In this document: positions 47,347-56,887 of the stretch, in pieces
Position numbering within the stretch: the first letter of the stretch is position 1
How the letters are laid out: every line of letters starts with the position of its first letter
Assembly: GCA_027660625.1 (NCBI GenBank)
Contig: JAQDNC010000004.1
Coordinates: forward strand, 103,156 to 167,155
From: Coriobacteriaceae bacterium AM100-PB1-1D-6A
GTDB taxonomy: Bacteria; Actinomycetota; Coriobacteriia; Coriobacteriales; Coriobacteriaceae
Reading direction: 5' to 3'
DNA length: 64,000 nt
The notes under the pieces: model-generated
Told to the model about the DNA's origin: nothing
What the model saw: the letters and a program-made list of their open reading frames with translations, nothing else
Database searches by the model: none
Position numbers and translations under genes: made by a program

Positions 47347-47938
47347 ATGGAATGCAATGATTTCCCCGAAGTTGGCACCAGGTTGACGTACGGGGAGGCG
47401 ATCCCCGTTTACGATCGCTTCGAGCGGTCGATGCTCGAGAAGGCGTACGGGGCCGGGCTCCTGCCCGCGGCGGGGCTGTACGACCTGCTCTGGCAGCTTG
47501 AGTCGCTCGCGCAGAAGTTCGGAATCGAGGGCAAGGGGGGCCTTCTCAAGGCTCAAGAAGGAGATTCGGTCGTTTTCGAGCGAGAGGACCGCTCTGGCGA
47601 ACGGGGTGAACGGCGAGAGGTTCTACCTTTTGCAGAACCAATCGGCGCTCAAGCAGCATGATGAGACTCATCTTTTCAAGGTCGGAATCGACGGAAACAA
47701 GCTTGCTGATGACCTCGACGAAGCTCTCGAGCTGCTTTCGAAAGAGGCCTCAAAGAGCGACGAGTACGGCGATACGTATTCGCGCGACTGGATGGAGCGA
47801 GCTTCCGACAAGCAAGAAAAAGACCCTTTCTTGAAATGGGCCGGAATCGGGTTTTGCGCGATGATGGTCTGCCTCGGAATCTCGATGCTCGTCCATTCGG
47901 TCTTCCAGATCGGCTTCTGCTCCAAGTGGTTTCTCTGA
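47347..47938 (+). pseudogene. Membrane-anchored hypothetical protein split by a frameshift
   Basis: A first frame starts at ATG 47347 behind ATAGGAG (MECNDFPEVGTRL) and reads well to about residue 64. A second frame in the next phase then continues with sensible sequence to 47938 and ends with a membrane helix (FCAMMVCLGISMLVHSVF). The switch falls at a run of six Gs near 47534; removing one G joins them into about 196 residues. It could be decay, a sequencing slip or programmed frameshifting. Function unknown. Confidence 0.6.
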
Positions 47939-48062
47939 TGCGGAAGCTGGCAACTAGGACGACCGTCGTTCAGGTCATCAACTCATAGACGCGTCAACGT
48001 GGGGCTTCTCGTTTCGTCGATAGATGACGGAGATGTTTGACCTGCGAATTTGCCACCAGCGT

Positions 48063-48197
48063 GCAAGCCACGGCGCTGCCTCACCTGCGGTTACGGACTG
48101 GTGGCTTGCGCCCGGGAAGGCATGAACCCTACGGACATTCCTCGCGCTCCCGCCCTTAAAACCGGCCACGATGGTCTTTAGGGCGGGAGCGCGAGGT
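48063..48197. repeat. Two hairpins, one related to the island right-end repeat
   Basis: GCAAGCCAC (48063-48071) and GTGGCTTGC (48101-48109) enclose TCACCTGCG, as in the island-end hairpins at 58748 and 63495. A second, very strong hairpin pairs CCTCGCGCTCCCGCCCT with its complement ending at 48197. No coding frame is supported in 47939-48216. Confidence 0.7.
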
Positions 48198-48216
48198 CCA
48201 CGCCCTGGGTTCGAAG

Positions 48217-50037
48217 TCACTCTGCGCTCGTGTCCCCAAGGTAATTTCCGTCTCTGTAGATGACCTTTTGAGGCCCCATGAGCTTCAGCCCCTCACCGCA
48301 GATAATCAGCATCCCTTGTTCAACCAATGAGGGAAGACGGTCAGTTGGGTACGAGATATCGTAACGCTTATGCGATCCGATTCTCTTGAAGTACACACCC
48401 GAGAACGATTGGGCTTTTCCATATCGGTCGGGATCGGATTCTTCGTCGTCGGGGCAAGCAAACAAGGCGGCCTCGGGGGAATCGTCGCCATCGAGATAAA
48501 AAACGGGAAACTCAAGAGGATTGCCTTTAGGAACGGCCGCCGATGCCACGTAGTTGCAGAGCTTCCACTCCTCGCTTTTCTGCACGCAATCGCTTTCGAT
48601 GCCGAGGAGGCTTCGCATTTCAGTATCGATGCTGTAAGAACCTAGGACTAAGTAGAAAGCCAAGAGGACTGACGACCGGGCGCTTTCCATCTCGGTCCAA
48701 TCGTAGAGATTGTCTTTGTGAGCAATGCCGTTCCTCATCGTTCGAGCGCTTTGGAGTGCGCGAATTATCGACTCGTACGTATCCTCGCTTATCGCCGTAT
48801 CGAGAAGGTCTTCATTGCGGCTGTACAGCTGCTGCTTCTCGCAAACATAGTCGCCGAAGAACCTTGTGAGCCTACCGAGGTCTAAGACATATTCGAAACC
48901 ATCCGTGAAAAGCTCATCGTTGATTTCGATTTCTCCGTCCTTGACTTCTATGTGTCGCGATTTGTCGGGAACGCCATCTCTTTTCGCAGGCAGGTAGTAA
49001 GGGTTTTCTCCGAGCTTTTTGCCGTAGTAAATACGCCTACTCTTCGATTTCGAAGTCTTATGTATGGCGTAAAGAAATCTGTACAGGAATTGTTCGAGCG
49101 ATTTGAAGTACTCCAACGCGATGGGGGCGAAATCTATGCATCCTGCATGCGTTAAAGAATCCCTTAGCCATTCTGCGGTCTGGAAGCTTACTGCGAAATC
49201 CGTGTCACCGGTCAACGCCGAGTATCTGCCGTCTACGACAAAGCTCTTGTCTATGGCCATTCTCTGTTCGGACCCCAATTCCACGTCTGGTTTGTAGCCG
49301 ATCAGACGGTCTCGGATGTCTCTCCTGAAATGGCCCATGCGCAAATGGTTAAGCGATTTGGTTATGCTCAAGCCATAGTAGGAACGCGCTTTCTGCCTAA
49401 GCTCAACCACAGCCTCCTCGAATTTGTCGAACTCCTCTTGTGGAAAGAACAGGCGGAAGAACTCTTTAACCGAGATGTAGGGCGTAGCGTCCTTCACCGA
49501 CTCGTAATTGAGAACCTCCCTCTTCGCTCCGTCCATAACCAAAGAGACGTAGGTGATTTTCGATACCCCAAAGTTTTCCCTCAGCGAATCCTCAAGCTCT
49601 TTCGGGAGACTCTGGTCTAATCCAGGTTCCTTGAATACAAAAACGCTCGGGGAGCCATCGACATCCACCTTGATTATGCGGACCACCCTCTTGCTCGCTT
49701 TGAGGACGGTCGGCCCGGCTAGGCCGTCTTTTGGGAGATATTGGTAAGCATCGCTTCTGCGAACGCGGGCACGTAGTGTTATGTATCCATATTCTGTAAG
49801 AAGCATGGAAATCGACTCGCAAATCAGTCGATACATGCACTCATTGGCTCTGTCCATGATGAAGGTATAGTTAAGCCGTTCGGACCCTGAGACATTGCAT
49901 AGATTTTCAGGTATTAAAGAGGTTCCTCCCCTCGACTCGGAATAGCCGCTTTCATCCCTCCAGCCATCTCGAATTTTCTTCAACTCGCTTAAGCCTTCTC
50001 CAAGAAGGAATTCTTTGTAGATCGGTTCGCTATTCAT
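48217..50037 (-). CDS. Large protein with a HEPN-type RxxxxH motif
   Basis: A 606-residue protein I cannot assign to a named family. Near residues 425-455 a helical stretch carries RNGIAH (Arg435-His440), the RxxxxH motif of HEPN ribonucleases, within SARTMRNGIAHKDNLYDW. No membrane segment is seen. The ATG at 50037 is chosen for GAGG upstream; a GTG 39 bases earlier is possible. Its placement in an island with restriction-like and DUF3800 genes suggests an anti-phage role, which is inference. Confidence 0.7.
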   Translation of the reverse strand: MNSEPIYKEFLLGEGLSELKKIRDGWRDESGYSESRGGTSLIPENLCNVSGSERLNYTFIMDRANECMYRLICESISMLLTEYGYITLRARVRRSDAYQYLPKDGLAGPTVLKASKRVVRIIKVDVDGSPSVFVFKEPGLDQSLPKELEDSLRENFGVSKITYVSLVMDGAKREVLNYESVKDATPYISVKEFFRLFFPQEEFDKFEEAVVELRQKARSYYGLSITKSLNHLRMGHFRRDIRDRLIGYKPDVELGSEQRMAIDKSFVVDGRYSALTGDTDFAVSFQTAEWLRDSLTHAGCIDFAPIALEYFKSLEQFLYRFLYAIHKTSKSKSRRIYYGKKLGENPYYLPAKRDGVPDKSRHIEVKDGEIEINDELFTDGFEYVLDLGRLTRFFGDYVCEKQQLYSRNEDLLDTAISEDTYESIIRALQSARTMRNGIAHKDNLYDWTEMESARSSVLLAFYLVLGSYSIDTEMRSLLGIESDCVQKSEEWKLCNYVASAAVPKGNPLEFPVFYLDGDDSPEAALFACPDDEESDPDRYGKAQSFSGVYFKRIGSHKRYDISYPTDRLPSLVEQGMLIICGEGLKLMGPQKVIYRDGNYLGDTSAE

Positions 50038-50317
50038 CCAATACCTCGTTTTCTCTGCGTGTTTACAGCCTTGCACGAGCGAATCGCTCCCATAGGCGTA
50101 TCGCGGACCGCATATGAAAAAGGAGGCTACGGAGGCGGGCCAAAAGTGCTGGCTCGGGCCATGCCGCCGTCACCTATATTTTCAGGCTCCATTGCCTGCG
50201 TTGGATGGCATTATCTCACCGCGTTGCCTCGGGAGCCATCCCGTGCGGCGGACAAAGGCAAACCCAGGGGCAGTTAGTGGAGAAGCCGCTATTAGGCCCC
50301 TAATCGCGAAAGCGGTT

Positions 50318-50430
50318 CAACTCATGAGTAAGCCACCTGAGACTACTCACTTTTCCCACGAATGGCGAAGGGTCGCGACCTGGGGTTTTGCAAATGGCGC
50401 GCAAACCACCCGCGCTGATTCACTTACTAT
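50318..50430. repeat. Island right-end repeat, copy 1, cut off
   Basis: CAACTCATGAGTAAGCCACCTGAGACTACTCAC and the following ~80 bases match 58667 and 63411. The match stops near 50430, in the middle of the conserved hairpin, where relaxase-tet(W) DNA begins. Bases 50038-50317 show no gene. Confidence 0.8.
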
Positions 50431-50433
50431 GGC

Positions 50434-50652
50434 CGGGAGGTCAGCAAAAACAGTTCTTTGTCAGAAAGGATTTACGAGGTCTGCGCCGAGAGAGACAGTC
50501 TAAAGGGAAAGGTCAGGGACTACGAGCGGGTCAGGCGGGCCATTGGCACGGAACAGGCGGACAGAATATTAGAGGCCGCTTACCAGCAGGAACAGGCTGA
50601 AAAGGAACGGAAACGGGCCGCAAGGCAAAAAACAAGGGTAGGCGCACGGTAA
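50434..50652 (+). pseudogene. C-terminal fragment of a mobilisation relaxase-type protein
   Basis: An open frame without a proper start encodes SERIYEVCAERDSL, then a Lys/Arg/Glu-rich end (EQAEKERKRAARQKTRVGAR), typical of the tail of MobA/MobL relaxases carried with tet genes in gut Firmicutes. Codon use differs from the host. The 5' part is missing at the junction near 50431. Confidence 0.6.
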
Positions 50653-50722
50653 TCACCAAAACCGGAGGGTGTTCCAGTGAATGCCCTCCTGATTTATTTG
50701 GGGAATCGGGTAAAATAATTTC

Positions 50723-50990
50723 TTGTTTTTAGAGCGTACTATGATATACTGTTATTATCTTGATTTGAGGAGTCTACCAAATATGCGGCAAGGTATTCTT
50801 AAATAAAATTTGATAATGGGCGCAAAAATGCTTGCCCCTTGCAGGGGCTTAGTTTTTGTACCCAATTTAAGAATACTTTTGCCTTTTTAGTAAATATCGT
50901 GACGGACAGCGGCTCATGTAAGCCGTCATACTTCTGTTTGTCCGAAGTCATGATCCCCAGCGGTAAAAGTATTAGCCGCTGGGGATTTTT
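50723..50990 (+). promoter_or_regulatory. tet(W) promoter, leader peptide and attenuator
   Basis: TTGTTT (50723-50728) and TATACT (50745-50750) with a 16-bp spacer form the promoter. A leader MRQGILK (50783-50806) overlaps the arm GTATTCTTAAAT (50793-50804), which pairs with ATTTAAGAATAC (50865-50876). A terminator stem CCCCAGCGG / CCGCTGGGG with a T5 run lies at 50953-50990. This fits the attenuation known for ribosomal-protection tet genes. Confidence 0.85.
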
Positions 50991-51022
50991 GCGCCCATTT
51001 GGGCCTTGTATGGAGGATAGAC

Positions 51023-52942
51023 ATGAACATTATCAATATCGGGATTCTTGCCCATGTAGACGCTGGAAAGACAACCTTGACGGAGAGCCTGCTATATGCC
51101 AGCGGAGCCATTTCAGAACCGGGGAGCGTCGAAAAAGGGACAACGAGGACGGACACCATGCTTTTGGAGCGGCAGCGTGGGATTACCATTCAAGCGGCAG
51201 TCACTTCCTTCCTGTGGCGCAGATGTAAAGTCAACATTGTGGATACGCCCGGCCACATGGATTTTTTGGCGGAGGTGTACCGCTCTTTGGCTGTTTTAGA
51301 TGGGGCCATCTTGGTGATCTCCGCTAAAGATGGCGTGCAGGCCCAGACCCGTATTCTGTTCCATGCCCTGCGGAAAATGGACATTCCCACCGTTATCTTT
51401 ATCAATAAGATTGACCAAACTGGCGTTGATTTGCAAGGCGTGTATCAGTCTGTTCGGGATAAGCTCTCCGCCGATATTATCATCAAGCAGACGGTGTCGC
51501 TGTCTCCGGAAATAGTCCTGGAGGAAAATACCGACATAGAAGCATGGGATGCGGTCATCGAAAATAACGATGAATTATTGGAAAAGTATATCGCAGGAGA
51601 ACCAATCAGCCGGGAAGAACTTGCGCGGGAGGAACAGCGGCGGGTTCAAGACGCCTCCCTGTTCCCGGTCTATCATGGCAGCGCCAAAAAGGGCCTTGGC
51701 ATTCAACCGTTGATGGATGCGGTGACAGGGCTGTTCCAACCGATTGGGGAACAGGGGAGCGCCGCCCTATGCGGCAGCGTTTTCAAGGTGGAGTATACAG
51801 ATTGTGACCAGCGGCTCATCTATCTGCGGCTATACAGCGGAACGCTGCGCCTGCGGGATACGGTGGCCCTGGCCGGGAGAGAAAAGCTGAAAATCACAGA
51901 GATGCGTATTCCATCCAAAGGGGAGATTGTTCGGACAGACACCGCCCACAAGGGCGAAATTGTCATCCTTCCCAGCGACAGCGTGGGATTAAACGACGTA
52001 TTGGGGGACGACACCCGGCTTCCTCGTGAAAGGTGGTGCGATGCCCCCCTCCCCATGCTGCGGACGGCGATCACGCCGAAAACGGCAGCGCAAAGAGAAC
52101 GGCTGCTGGACGCTCTTACGCAAATTGCGGATACTGACCCGCTTTTGCGCTACGAGGTGGATTCCATCACCCATGAGATCATTCTTTCTTTTTTGGGCCG
52201 GGTGCAGTTGGAGGTTGTTTCCGCTTTGCTGGCAGAAAAGTACAAGATTGAAACAGCGGTGAAGGAACCTACCGTCATTTATTTAGAGCGGCCGCTCAAA
52301 GCAGCCAGCCACACTATCCATATTGAGGTGCCGCCCAACCCATTTTGGGCATCCATCGGGCTGTCTGTTACGCCGCTCCCGCTTGGCTCCGGTGTACAAT
52401 ACGAGAGCCGGGTTTCCCTGGGATACTTGAACCAGAGTTTTCAAAACGCTGTCATGGATGGTATCCGTTACGGGCTGGAACAAGGCTTGTGCGGCTGGAA
52501 CGTAACGGACTGTAAGATTTGCTTTGAATACGGGCTTTATTATAGCCCGGTCAGCACGCCGGCGGACTTTCGCTCATTGGCCCCGATTGTATTGGAACAG
52601 GCATTGAAGAAATCAGGAACGCAGTTGCTGGAACCTTATCTCTCGTTCACCCTCTATGCGCCCCAGGAATACCTTTCCAGGGCTTATCACGATGCGCCAA
52701 AATACTGTGCCGCTATCGAAACGGCCCAGGTAAAAAAGGATGAAGTTGTCTTTACTGGCGAAATTCCCGCCCGCTATATACAGGCATACCGTACTGATCT
52801 GGCCTTTTACACCAACGGGCGGAGCGTATGTCTTACAGAACTGAAAGGGTATCAGGCCGCTGTCGGCGAGCCGGTCATCCAGCCCCGCCGTCCAAACAGC
52901 CGCCTGGACAAGGTGCGCCATATGTTCAGTAAGATTACTTGA
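51023..52942 (+). CDS. tet(W): Tetracycline resistance ribosomal protection protein Tet(W)
   Basis: A 639-residue EF-G-like GTPase that removes tetracycline from the ribosome. It has AHVDAGKTT (10-18), DTPGH and NKID GTP motifs and matches Tet(W) nearly throughout from memory (for example [20 protein letters not shown]). The extreme C-terminus HMFSKIT differs from the usual Tet(W) ending, so an allele or mosaic is possible. ATG at 51023 follows GGAGG. Composition differs from the core genes, showing transfer. Confidence 0.95.
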   Translation: MNIINIGILAHVDAGKTTLTESLLYASGAISEPGSVEKGTTRTDTMLLERQRGITIQAAVTSFLWRRCKVNIVDTPGHMDFLAEVYRSLAVLDGAILVISAKDGVQAQTRILFHALRKMDIPTVIFINKIDQTGVDLQGVYQSVRDKLSADIIIKQTVSLSPEIVLEENTDIEAWDAVIENNDELLEKYIAGEPISREELAREEQRRVQDASLFPVYHGSAKKGLGIQPLMDAVTGLFQPIGEQGSAALCGSVFKVEYTDCDQRLIYLRLYSGTLRLRDTVALAGREKLKITEMRIPSKGEIVRTDTAHKGEIVILPSDSVGLNDVLGDDTRLPRERWCDAPLPMLRTAITPKTAAQRERLLDALTQIADTDPLLRYEVDSITHEIILSFLGRVQLEVVSALLAEKYKIETAVKEPTVIYLERPLKAASHTIHIEVPPNPFWASIGLSVTPLPLGSGVQYESRVSLGYLNQSFQNAVMDGIRYGLEQGLCGWNVTDCKICFEYGLYYSPVSTPADFRSLAPIVLEQALKKSGTQLLEPYLSFTLYAPQEYLSRAYHDAPKYCAAIETAQVKKDEVVFTGEIPARYIQAYRTDLAFYTNGRSVCLTELKGYQAAVGEPVIQPRRPNSRLDKVRHMFSKIT

Positions 52943-53133
52943 TACACCACAGCAAAGAAGGTTACAGAATTATGTAGAGCTCCACATAATTCTGTTGCAT
53001 TTTCCAGCCTCTTGTGATACTATTTTGATACTAAGAAAATTGACAGCCGAAAATAGCAGGTAAAATATTAGCAAATTTGCGAATATTTTACCTGTAAATT
53101 CAAGAGAAATACTTCCTCATATACTTGAATTTG
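52943..53133 (+). other. AT-rich tail of the tet(W) segment
   Basis: It contains hairpin AGAATTATGT / ACATAATTCT (52966-52993) and a near-perfect 38-bp palindrome at 53057-53094 (CAGGTAAAATATT and complement). No gene. It ends abruptly at the attachment core at 53134. Confidence 0.7.
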
Positions 53134-53423
53134 TCGAGTGGGAGTAGGCTGATAGGGTTCTGACCTGCACTTTTGAGTGACGCACTGTGCCGCTGAGTTT
53201 CGTTTCGTACGACAGTCATGGCAAAGCCACCAGCGACGGCGGTGAGTAAAAACGATTTCCTAGCCTCCGTTCCCGCGTTGGGACGGAGGCTTTTTCTTTG
53301 GTCTTTTACTCCCTTTCACCTGCTATTTCGCTATTTACTCCCAGTGTTTCAAGATGGCAAAGCACTGGGCGGTATTCGGAGGAATGGGAGTAAGGATTTA
53401 TCCCAAGTGAGTAGACGTGCGAT
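53134..53423 (+). repeat. Attachment-site repeat B
   Basis: TCGAGTGGGAGTAG (53134-53147) and the following ~275 bp match repeat A, with the same guaA-like terminator (near 53269-53299) and a hairpin CCCAGTG / CACTGGG whose stem has changed together with its partner relative to A. It marks the border of islands 1 and 2. Confidence 0.9.
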
Positions 53424-53463
53424 TTTTGTCCCCGGGCCCCGAAACGGGGACGTTTCGGGGCCC

Positions 53464-54162
53464 GTGAAACTCAAATCGAACTCAATGGGCGGCACCGACG
53501 GCTTCGTGCCGTTCCAGACCTCCGGCGCCTCCGTCCTCAAGCTGGGGGCGGGTGGCGTTCTGACTGACCCCGAGTACGAAGTCCGCACCTGGCTCAACGT
53601 CACGCTGTTCGCCGACGGCGAGCTCAAGATCGGGTTCGCCAAGGCCGATGCGACAGGTCGCGAGGTGCTGGCCTCCGACACGCTTTGCGCCAACGCCAAG
53701 TACGCCGCGATCCAGGCGACGCCCTGGGCTTCGTTCGGCAAGAGCGTGAAGCGCGTGACCATCGCCGCCGACACATCGAGGGTCGCCAACGTGAACCTGA
53801 ACTACTGGTTCTACAGTTGCAACGCCCTGACCTCGGTCTCTGGCATGGCGAACCTGCGCGGCGTGGCCTACATGAACCGTACGTTCAACTCGTGCTCCGC
53901 GCTCACCGAGCTCGATCTGCGGGGCATGAGTCTGGCGTCGCTTTCTAGCATGCTCTACACGTTCGGTGCCTGCACCGCCCTTGAGCGCATCCTGGTCGAT
54001 GCCGACTGGGGGCTGCCGAGCGGGTGCACGGGCTCTTCCACGTTCTACAACTGCAAGGCCATCGCGGGTGGCAACGGCACGACCTACGACTCTAAGCGGA
54101 CGACGTACGCGATGTGCCACATCGACCGCGAGGGGCAGGCGGGCTACCTCACTGCCGGGTAG
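53464..54162 (+). pseudogene. 3' part of a DUF285 (BspA-like) surface or tail-fibre protein
   Basis: The frame is open from inside the attachment repeat, but protein-like sequence starts only after it. It carries DUF285-type leucine-rich repeats (WFYSCNALTSVSGMANLRG, FNSCSALTELDLRGM) and ends AMCHIDREGQAGYLTAG. The 5' part was probably lost at the island border. A GTG at 53464 could start a 232-residue product. A strong stem GGGCCCCGAAAC / GTTTCGGGGCCC (53442-53471) lies at its start. Followed by phage lysis genes, it may be a tail-fibre end. Confidence 0.6.
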
Positions 54163-54186
54163 CGGCTTGGGACTGAGCATAATGGC

Positions 54187-54233
54187 ACCCCTGGCAGCTG
54201 CGCAGGCGCCCTTCCTGCGCTGCTGCCAGGGGT
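54187..54233. terminator. Long GC-rich hairpin after the DUF285 fragment
   Basis: ACCCCTGGCAGCTGCGCAGG pairs with 54214-54233 at 19 of 20 positions around a 7-base loop. No T run follows. Confidence 0.6.
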
Positions 54234-54297
54234 GAGCGCGCCGCCCCCGTGGTGTGGGTTAGGCGATGGGATGCGGCGGCGTGTAGCGAGAACTGCT

Positions 54298-54684
54298 TTA
54301 CTCCTCGATTTCGGAAGATAGGTGAACCTTCCCCTTTATTTGAGGCTTCTGCTTTTCGATCTGGCGATAAAGCCTGTTGTACTCGATAGCCCACGGCCTT
54401 TCGATTTTTCGCAGAGCCAGAAGGTTCATGTGGCTAGTCGTATATGCCCTTGCCTTTTCTTTGGAAAAGCCTTCGTACATCGTCAGGTATCTTGCGAAAT
54501 CACGCTGGAAGAATCCTTCGTAGCGTTCCTGCGACAACAGCTGCTCCGCTTCTCCTCGAGGCAAATCCCAGTGTTTTTGCAACAGGCCCAGGATTGCTTC
54601 CGTGGATGCAGGAGTCTCGTTAAGAGCCGCTACAGCTCTCAAGAGACTTTCGTCGTACCCCTCCTCGTAAAGCCGGCTTTCCAT
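54298..54684 (-). CDS. Hypothetical helical protein
   Basis: A 128-residue, mostly helical, charged protein (ESRLYEEGYDESLLRAVAAL, RDFARYLTMYEGFSKEKAR). It has no membrane segment or known motif. GGGAGGT precedes the ATG. More AT-rich than neighbours and opposite in direction to the lysis module, it looks like separately acquired cargo. Confidence 0.55.
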   Translation of the reverse strand: MESRLYEEGYDESLLRAVAALNETPASTEAILGLLQKHWDLPRGEAEQLLSQERYEGFFQRDFARYLTMYEGFSKEKARAYTTSHMNLLALRKIERPWAIEYNRLYRQIEKQKPQIKGKVHLSSEIEE

Positions 54685-54841
54685 TTCTACCTCCCGTTAG
54701 CGACTCTTTCGAACAATCGTTACTGTGCTTTTTCTTATTTTACCTCGCTTTTTATAGCAGCGATTCAGCTACCAGCTGATTTGTGACCGCAGCGGATGAT
54801 GGGGCCGTTGAAGTTGGTCCATGTTCTGCTGGGAGGTCCTT

Positions 54842-55060
54842 GTGGAGTCTATTGCGGTGGCGCTCATCGGCGTCGTGACGCAGGTCGGGGTGATCGCGTC
54901 GAACTCGCGAAGCCGCGCGGTGATGGAGCTCAAGATTGACGAGCTCGCGCGGCGCGTTGAGAAGCACAACTGCCTCATCGAGCGCACCTACAAGCTCGAG
55001 CAGGACATGGCCGTGGTCAGGCGCGACGTTGACGCTCTTGAGGAGAGGAGCGGCAGATGA
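54842..55060 (+). CDS. Small phage protein with N-terminal helix and coiled coil
   Basis: A 72-residue protein with a hydrophobic start (SIAVALIGVVTQVGVIA) and a charged coiled coil (MELKIDELARRVEKHN). It resembles XhlA-like or holin-associated proteins of phage lysis modules. The GTG at 54842 is chosen for GGGAGGT upstream. Its stop overlaps the holin start as ATGA. Confidence 0.65.
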   Translation: MESIAVALIGVVTQVGVIASNSRSRAVMELKIDELARRVEKHNCLIERTYKLEQDMAVVRRDVDALEERSGR

Positions 55061-55269
55061 ACCGTTTTCTGACGAGCAACGAGCGGCAGTGGCGCTTTAT
55101 GCGCACGGTCGTCCAGGGCGTCCTGGGCGTCGTAGTGGCCAACGTCGACCTGCTCATGGGCGTGGCCGTGCTCGACCCCACGCGGCGCGCGCTGTGCGTG
55201 GCCATGGTGATGGCCGTGCTCTCGCCCGTTATTGCCGAGCTGGGAAAGGCGGGCGATTCCTATGAGTGA
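55057..55269 (+). CDS. Putative holin
   Basis: The 70-residue protein has two hydrophobic helices (VVQGVLGVVVANVDLLMGVAV; ALCVAMVMAVLSPVIAEL), as in holins that open the membrane for endolysin. It overlaps both its upstream and downstream neighbours by a few bases, as is usual in a lysis cassette. Confidence 0.7.
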   Translation: MNRFLTSNERQWRFMRTVVQGVLGVVVANVDLLMGVAVLDPTRRALCVAMVMAVLSPVIAELGKAGDSYE

Positions 55270-55399
55270 GTACGCAAGCGAGGAGGAGCGCTGGGAGGAG
55301 TTGCGCGAGCCCGGCTGCGAGCCCGACACGCCCAGCGACTTCAAGCCCGAGGAGGGCGAGGACGCGGGATTCAAGGAGGTCAGCGCCAATGGGGCATAG
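55262..55399 (+). CDS. Small acidic lysis-module protein
   Basis: A 45-residue acidic frame (MSEYASEEERWEELREPG) overlaps the holin end and the endolysin start. The spacing and overlap suggest a real gene, but it has no recognisable domain. Confidence 0.45.
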   Translation: MSEYASEEERWEELREPGCEPDTPSDFKPEEGEDAGFKEVSANGA

Positions 55400-56206
55400 C
55401 ATCCTGTTCAAGCAGTGCGGCAGCGACCGCATGACGCGCAGGCGCTCGCACGCCATCGACCGCATCGTGATCCACTACACGGCGACTCTGGCGTCGGCCC
55501 GCAACAACGCGATCTACTTCTCGCACAACGAGCGGCAGGGGTCGTCCGCCCGCTACTTCGTGGGCGACATCACCGACGAGATCTACCAGAGCGTGGCCGA
55601 GGGCGACACCGCCTGGCACGCCGGCAACTGGCTCATGAACTGCCGCAGCGTCGGCATCGAGGCCGTGAGCGCTAGCGAGGACTACAGCGAGGTCGAGGCG
55701 GGCAAGCTCGCCTGGCTCGTGCAGACCCTCATGAAGCGCTACGGCATCTCCGAGGGCGGCGTCATCCGCCGCTACGACGTGACCGACAAGATCTGCCCCG
55801 CGCCCTACATCGCCGCCGGGCGCAGGGCGGCCCTGCGCCCGCGCATCTGCCGAGGCGCCGGGTCTTCGGACACCGTGGCTGCGGGGTCTTCCGGCAGTGG
55901 CGGCTCTGCGCCCTCGGGTGACGTGGCGAGCCTGGCGTGGCGCGTCATCAACGAGGAGTTCGGCAACGGCGAGGCGCGTAAACGGGCCCTGGGCTCGCGC
56001 TACTTCGAGGTGCAGGCCGAGGTGAACCGGATTCTCTCGGCGGTGGTTCCGGCGGTTCTTCTTCGTCCGGCAGTGGCGAGGTCGACATCGACGCGCTGGC
56101 ACGCACCGTCATCAACGGCGACTACGGCAACGGCGAGGAGCGCAAGCGACGGTTGGGCTCCAACTACGCCGCCGTGCAGCGCTGTGTGAGCCAGATGCTC
56201 TCGTGA
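55389..56206 (+). pseudogene. Frameshifted amidase endolysin with CW_7 repeats
   Basis: Residues 1-140 form an Amidase_2 domain (IVIHYTAT with His29, WHAGNW, KICPAPY with Cys136). The second zinc His, expected in the RHYDVTGK block, is Arg128 in IRRYDVTDK. A Gly/Ser linker leads to a CW_7 cell-wall repeat (LAWRVINEEFGNGEARKRAL). After it the frame is lost near 56040; adding one G restores a second repeat (ARTVINGDYGNGEERKRRL) to the TGA at 56204. It is probably inactive. Confidence 0.8.
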
Positions 56207-56243
56207 GGCGGTTTCGCGAGGAGCTGGCGGAGGGCTGGCAATC

Positions 56244-56324
56244 GTGGCTTGCATCCCTGTGTTGCTGGCGGCGGCCGTTCTCATGCCAATCCCTTGGATG
56301 CTTGGATTGATATACAACAAATAA
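56244..56324 (+). CDS. Tiny hydrophobic peptide frame
   Basis: A 26-codon GTG frame (ACIPVLLAAAVLMPIPWMLG) with GGAGG upstream follows the endolysin. It is a membrane-peptide candidate only. Confidence 0.25.
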   Translation: MACIPVLLAAAVLMPIPWMLGLIYNK

Positions 56325-56337
56325 TACTTTTTGATGA

Positions 56338-56372
56338 GAGGCGCAGGTCAAGTTTGGACTGCGCCTCTTTGT
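56338..56372 (+). terminator. Terminator of the lysis module
   Basis: GAGGCGCAGGTC pairs with GACTGCGCCTC and is followed by TTTGTTTG. Bases 56373-56520 hold no gene. Confidence 0.85.
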
Positions 56373-56520
56373 TTGGACGGTCGGGGGGTTACGAACAATC
56401 CTGAACGGAGCGCTTCCGAGCGTTGCGGAGTGTAAGAGACGATTTTTAAAACAGCATATTCTACCTGCGGTTTTGTTGATTATCGTTCTGAACCGTTTTG
56501 AAGTGCTCTATGGTCTCCGA

Positions 56521-56762
56521 TTAGCTCGCGGCTAAGTCCCTGAAAAGTAAAAGGCGCCCGTGCGGGCGCCTGCCTAGGACCGAGATTCGTTCGATTGTGG
56601 TCGGAATGCTCGTCTTCCGCGGTGCTGTCGTCCGGAGTCCGGCATCTGTCGTTCGCCTCTTCTGTCGTGTTTGATGTTGCGCGTTCTGCGAGCGACCTTG
56701 CGCAGGCCTACCGGCCCGTTGCCCCAGGTGCACCCGGATAAATGGCACCCATCGGTTGGGAC
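56521..56762. repeat. 242-bp island repeat, copy 2
   Basis: Gapless match to 45361-45602. Here the minus-strand terminator stem is perfect (AGGCGCCCGCACGGGCGCCT then TTTTACTTTT). It lies about 125 bases after the 3' end of the kinase gene, as copy 1 does for the WYL gene. Confidence 0.9.
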
Positions 56763-56887
56763 TCAGCTTATCGAAATCGAACTATATGGGAGCGAGCGGA
56801 AGGGTGAACGGCCTAGGGTGCAACCAAGATGCCGTCTATCGTATCGTTTTCCCTAGACGAACGCAGGCCTGCGCTGCATTAATGAAT

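Noticed and set aside
53218..53423. N-terminal extension of the DUF285 fragment
   Set aside because: This part is the attachment-site repeat and terminator read as protein.
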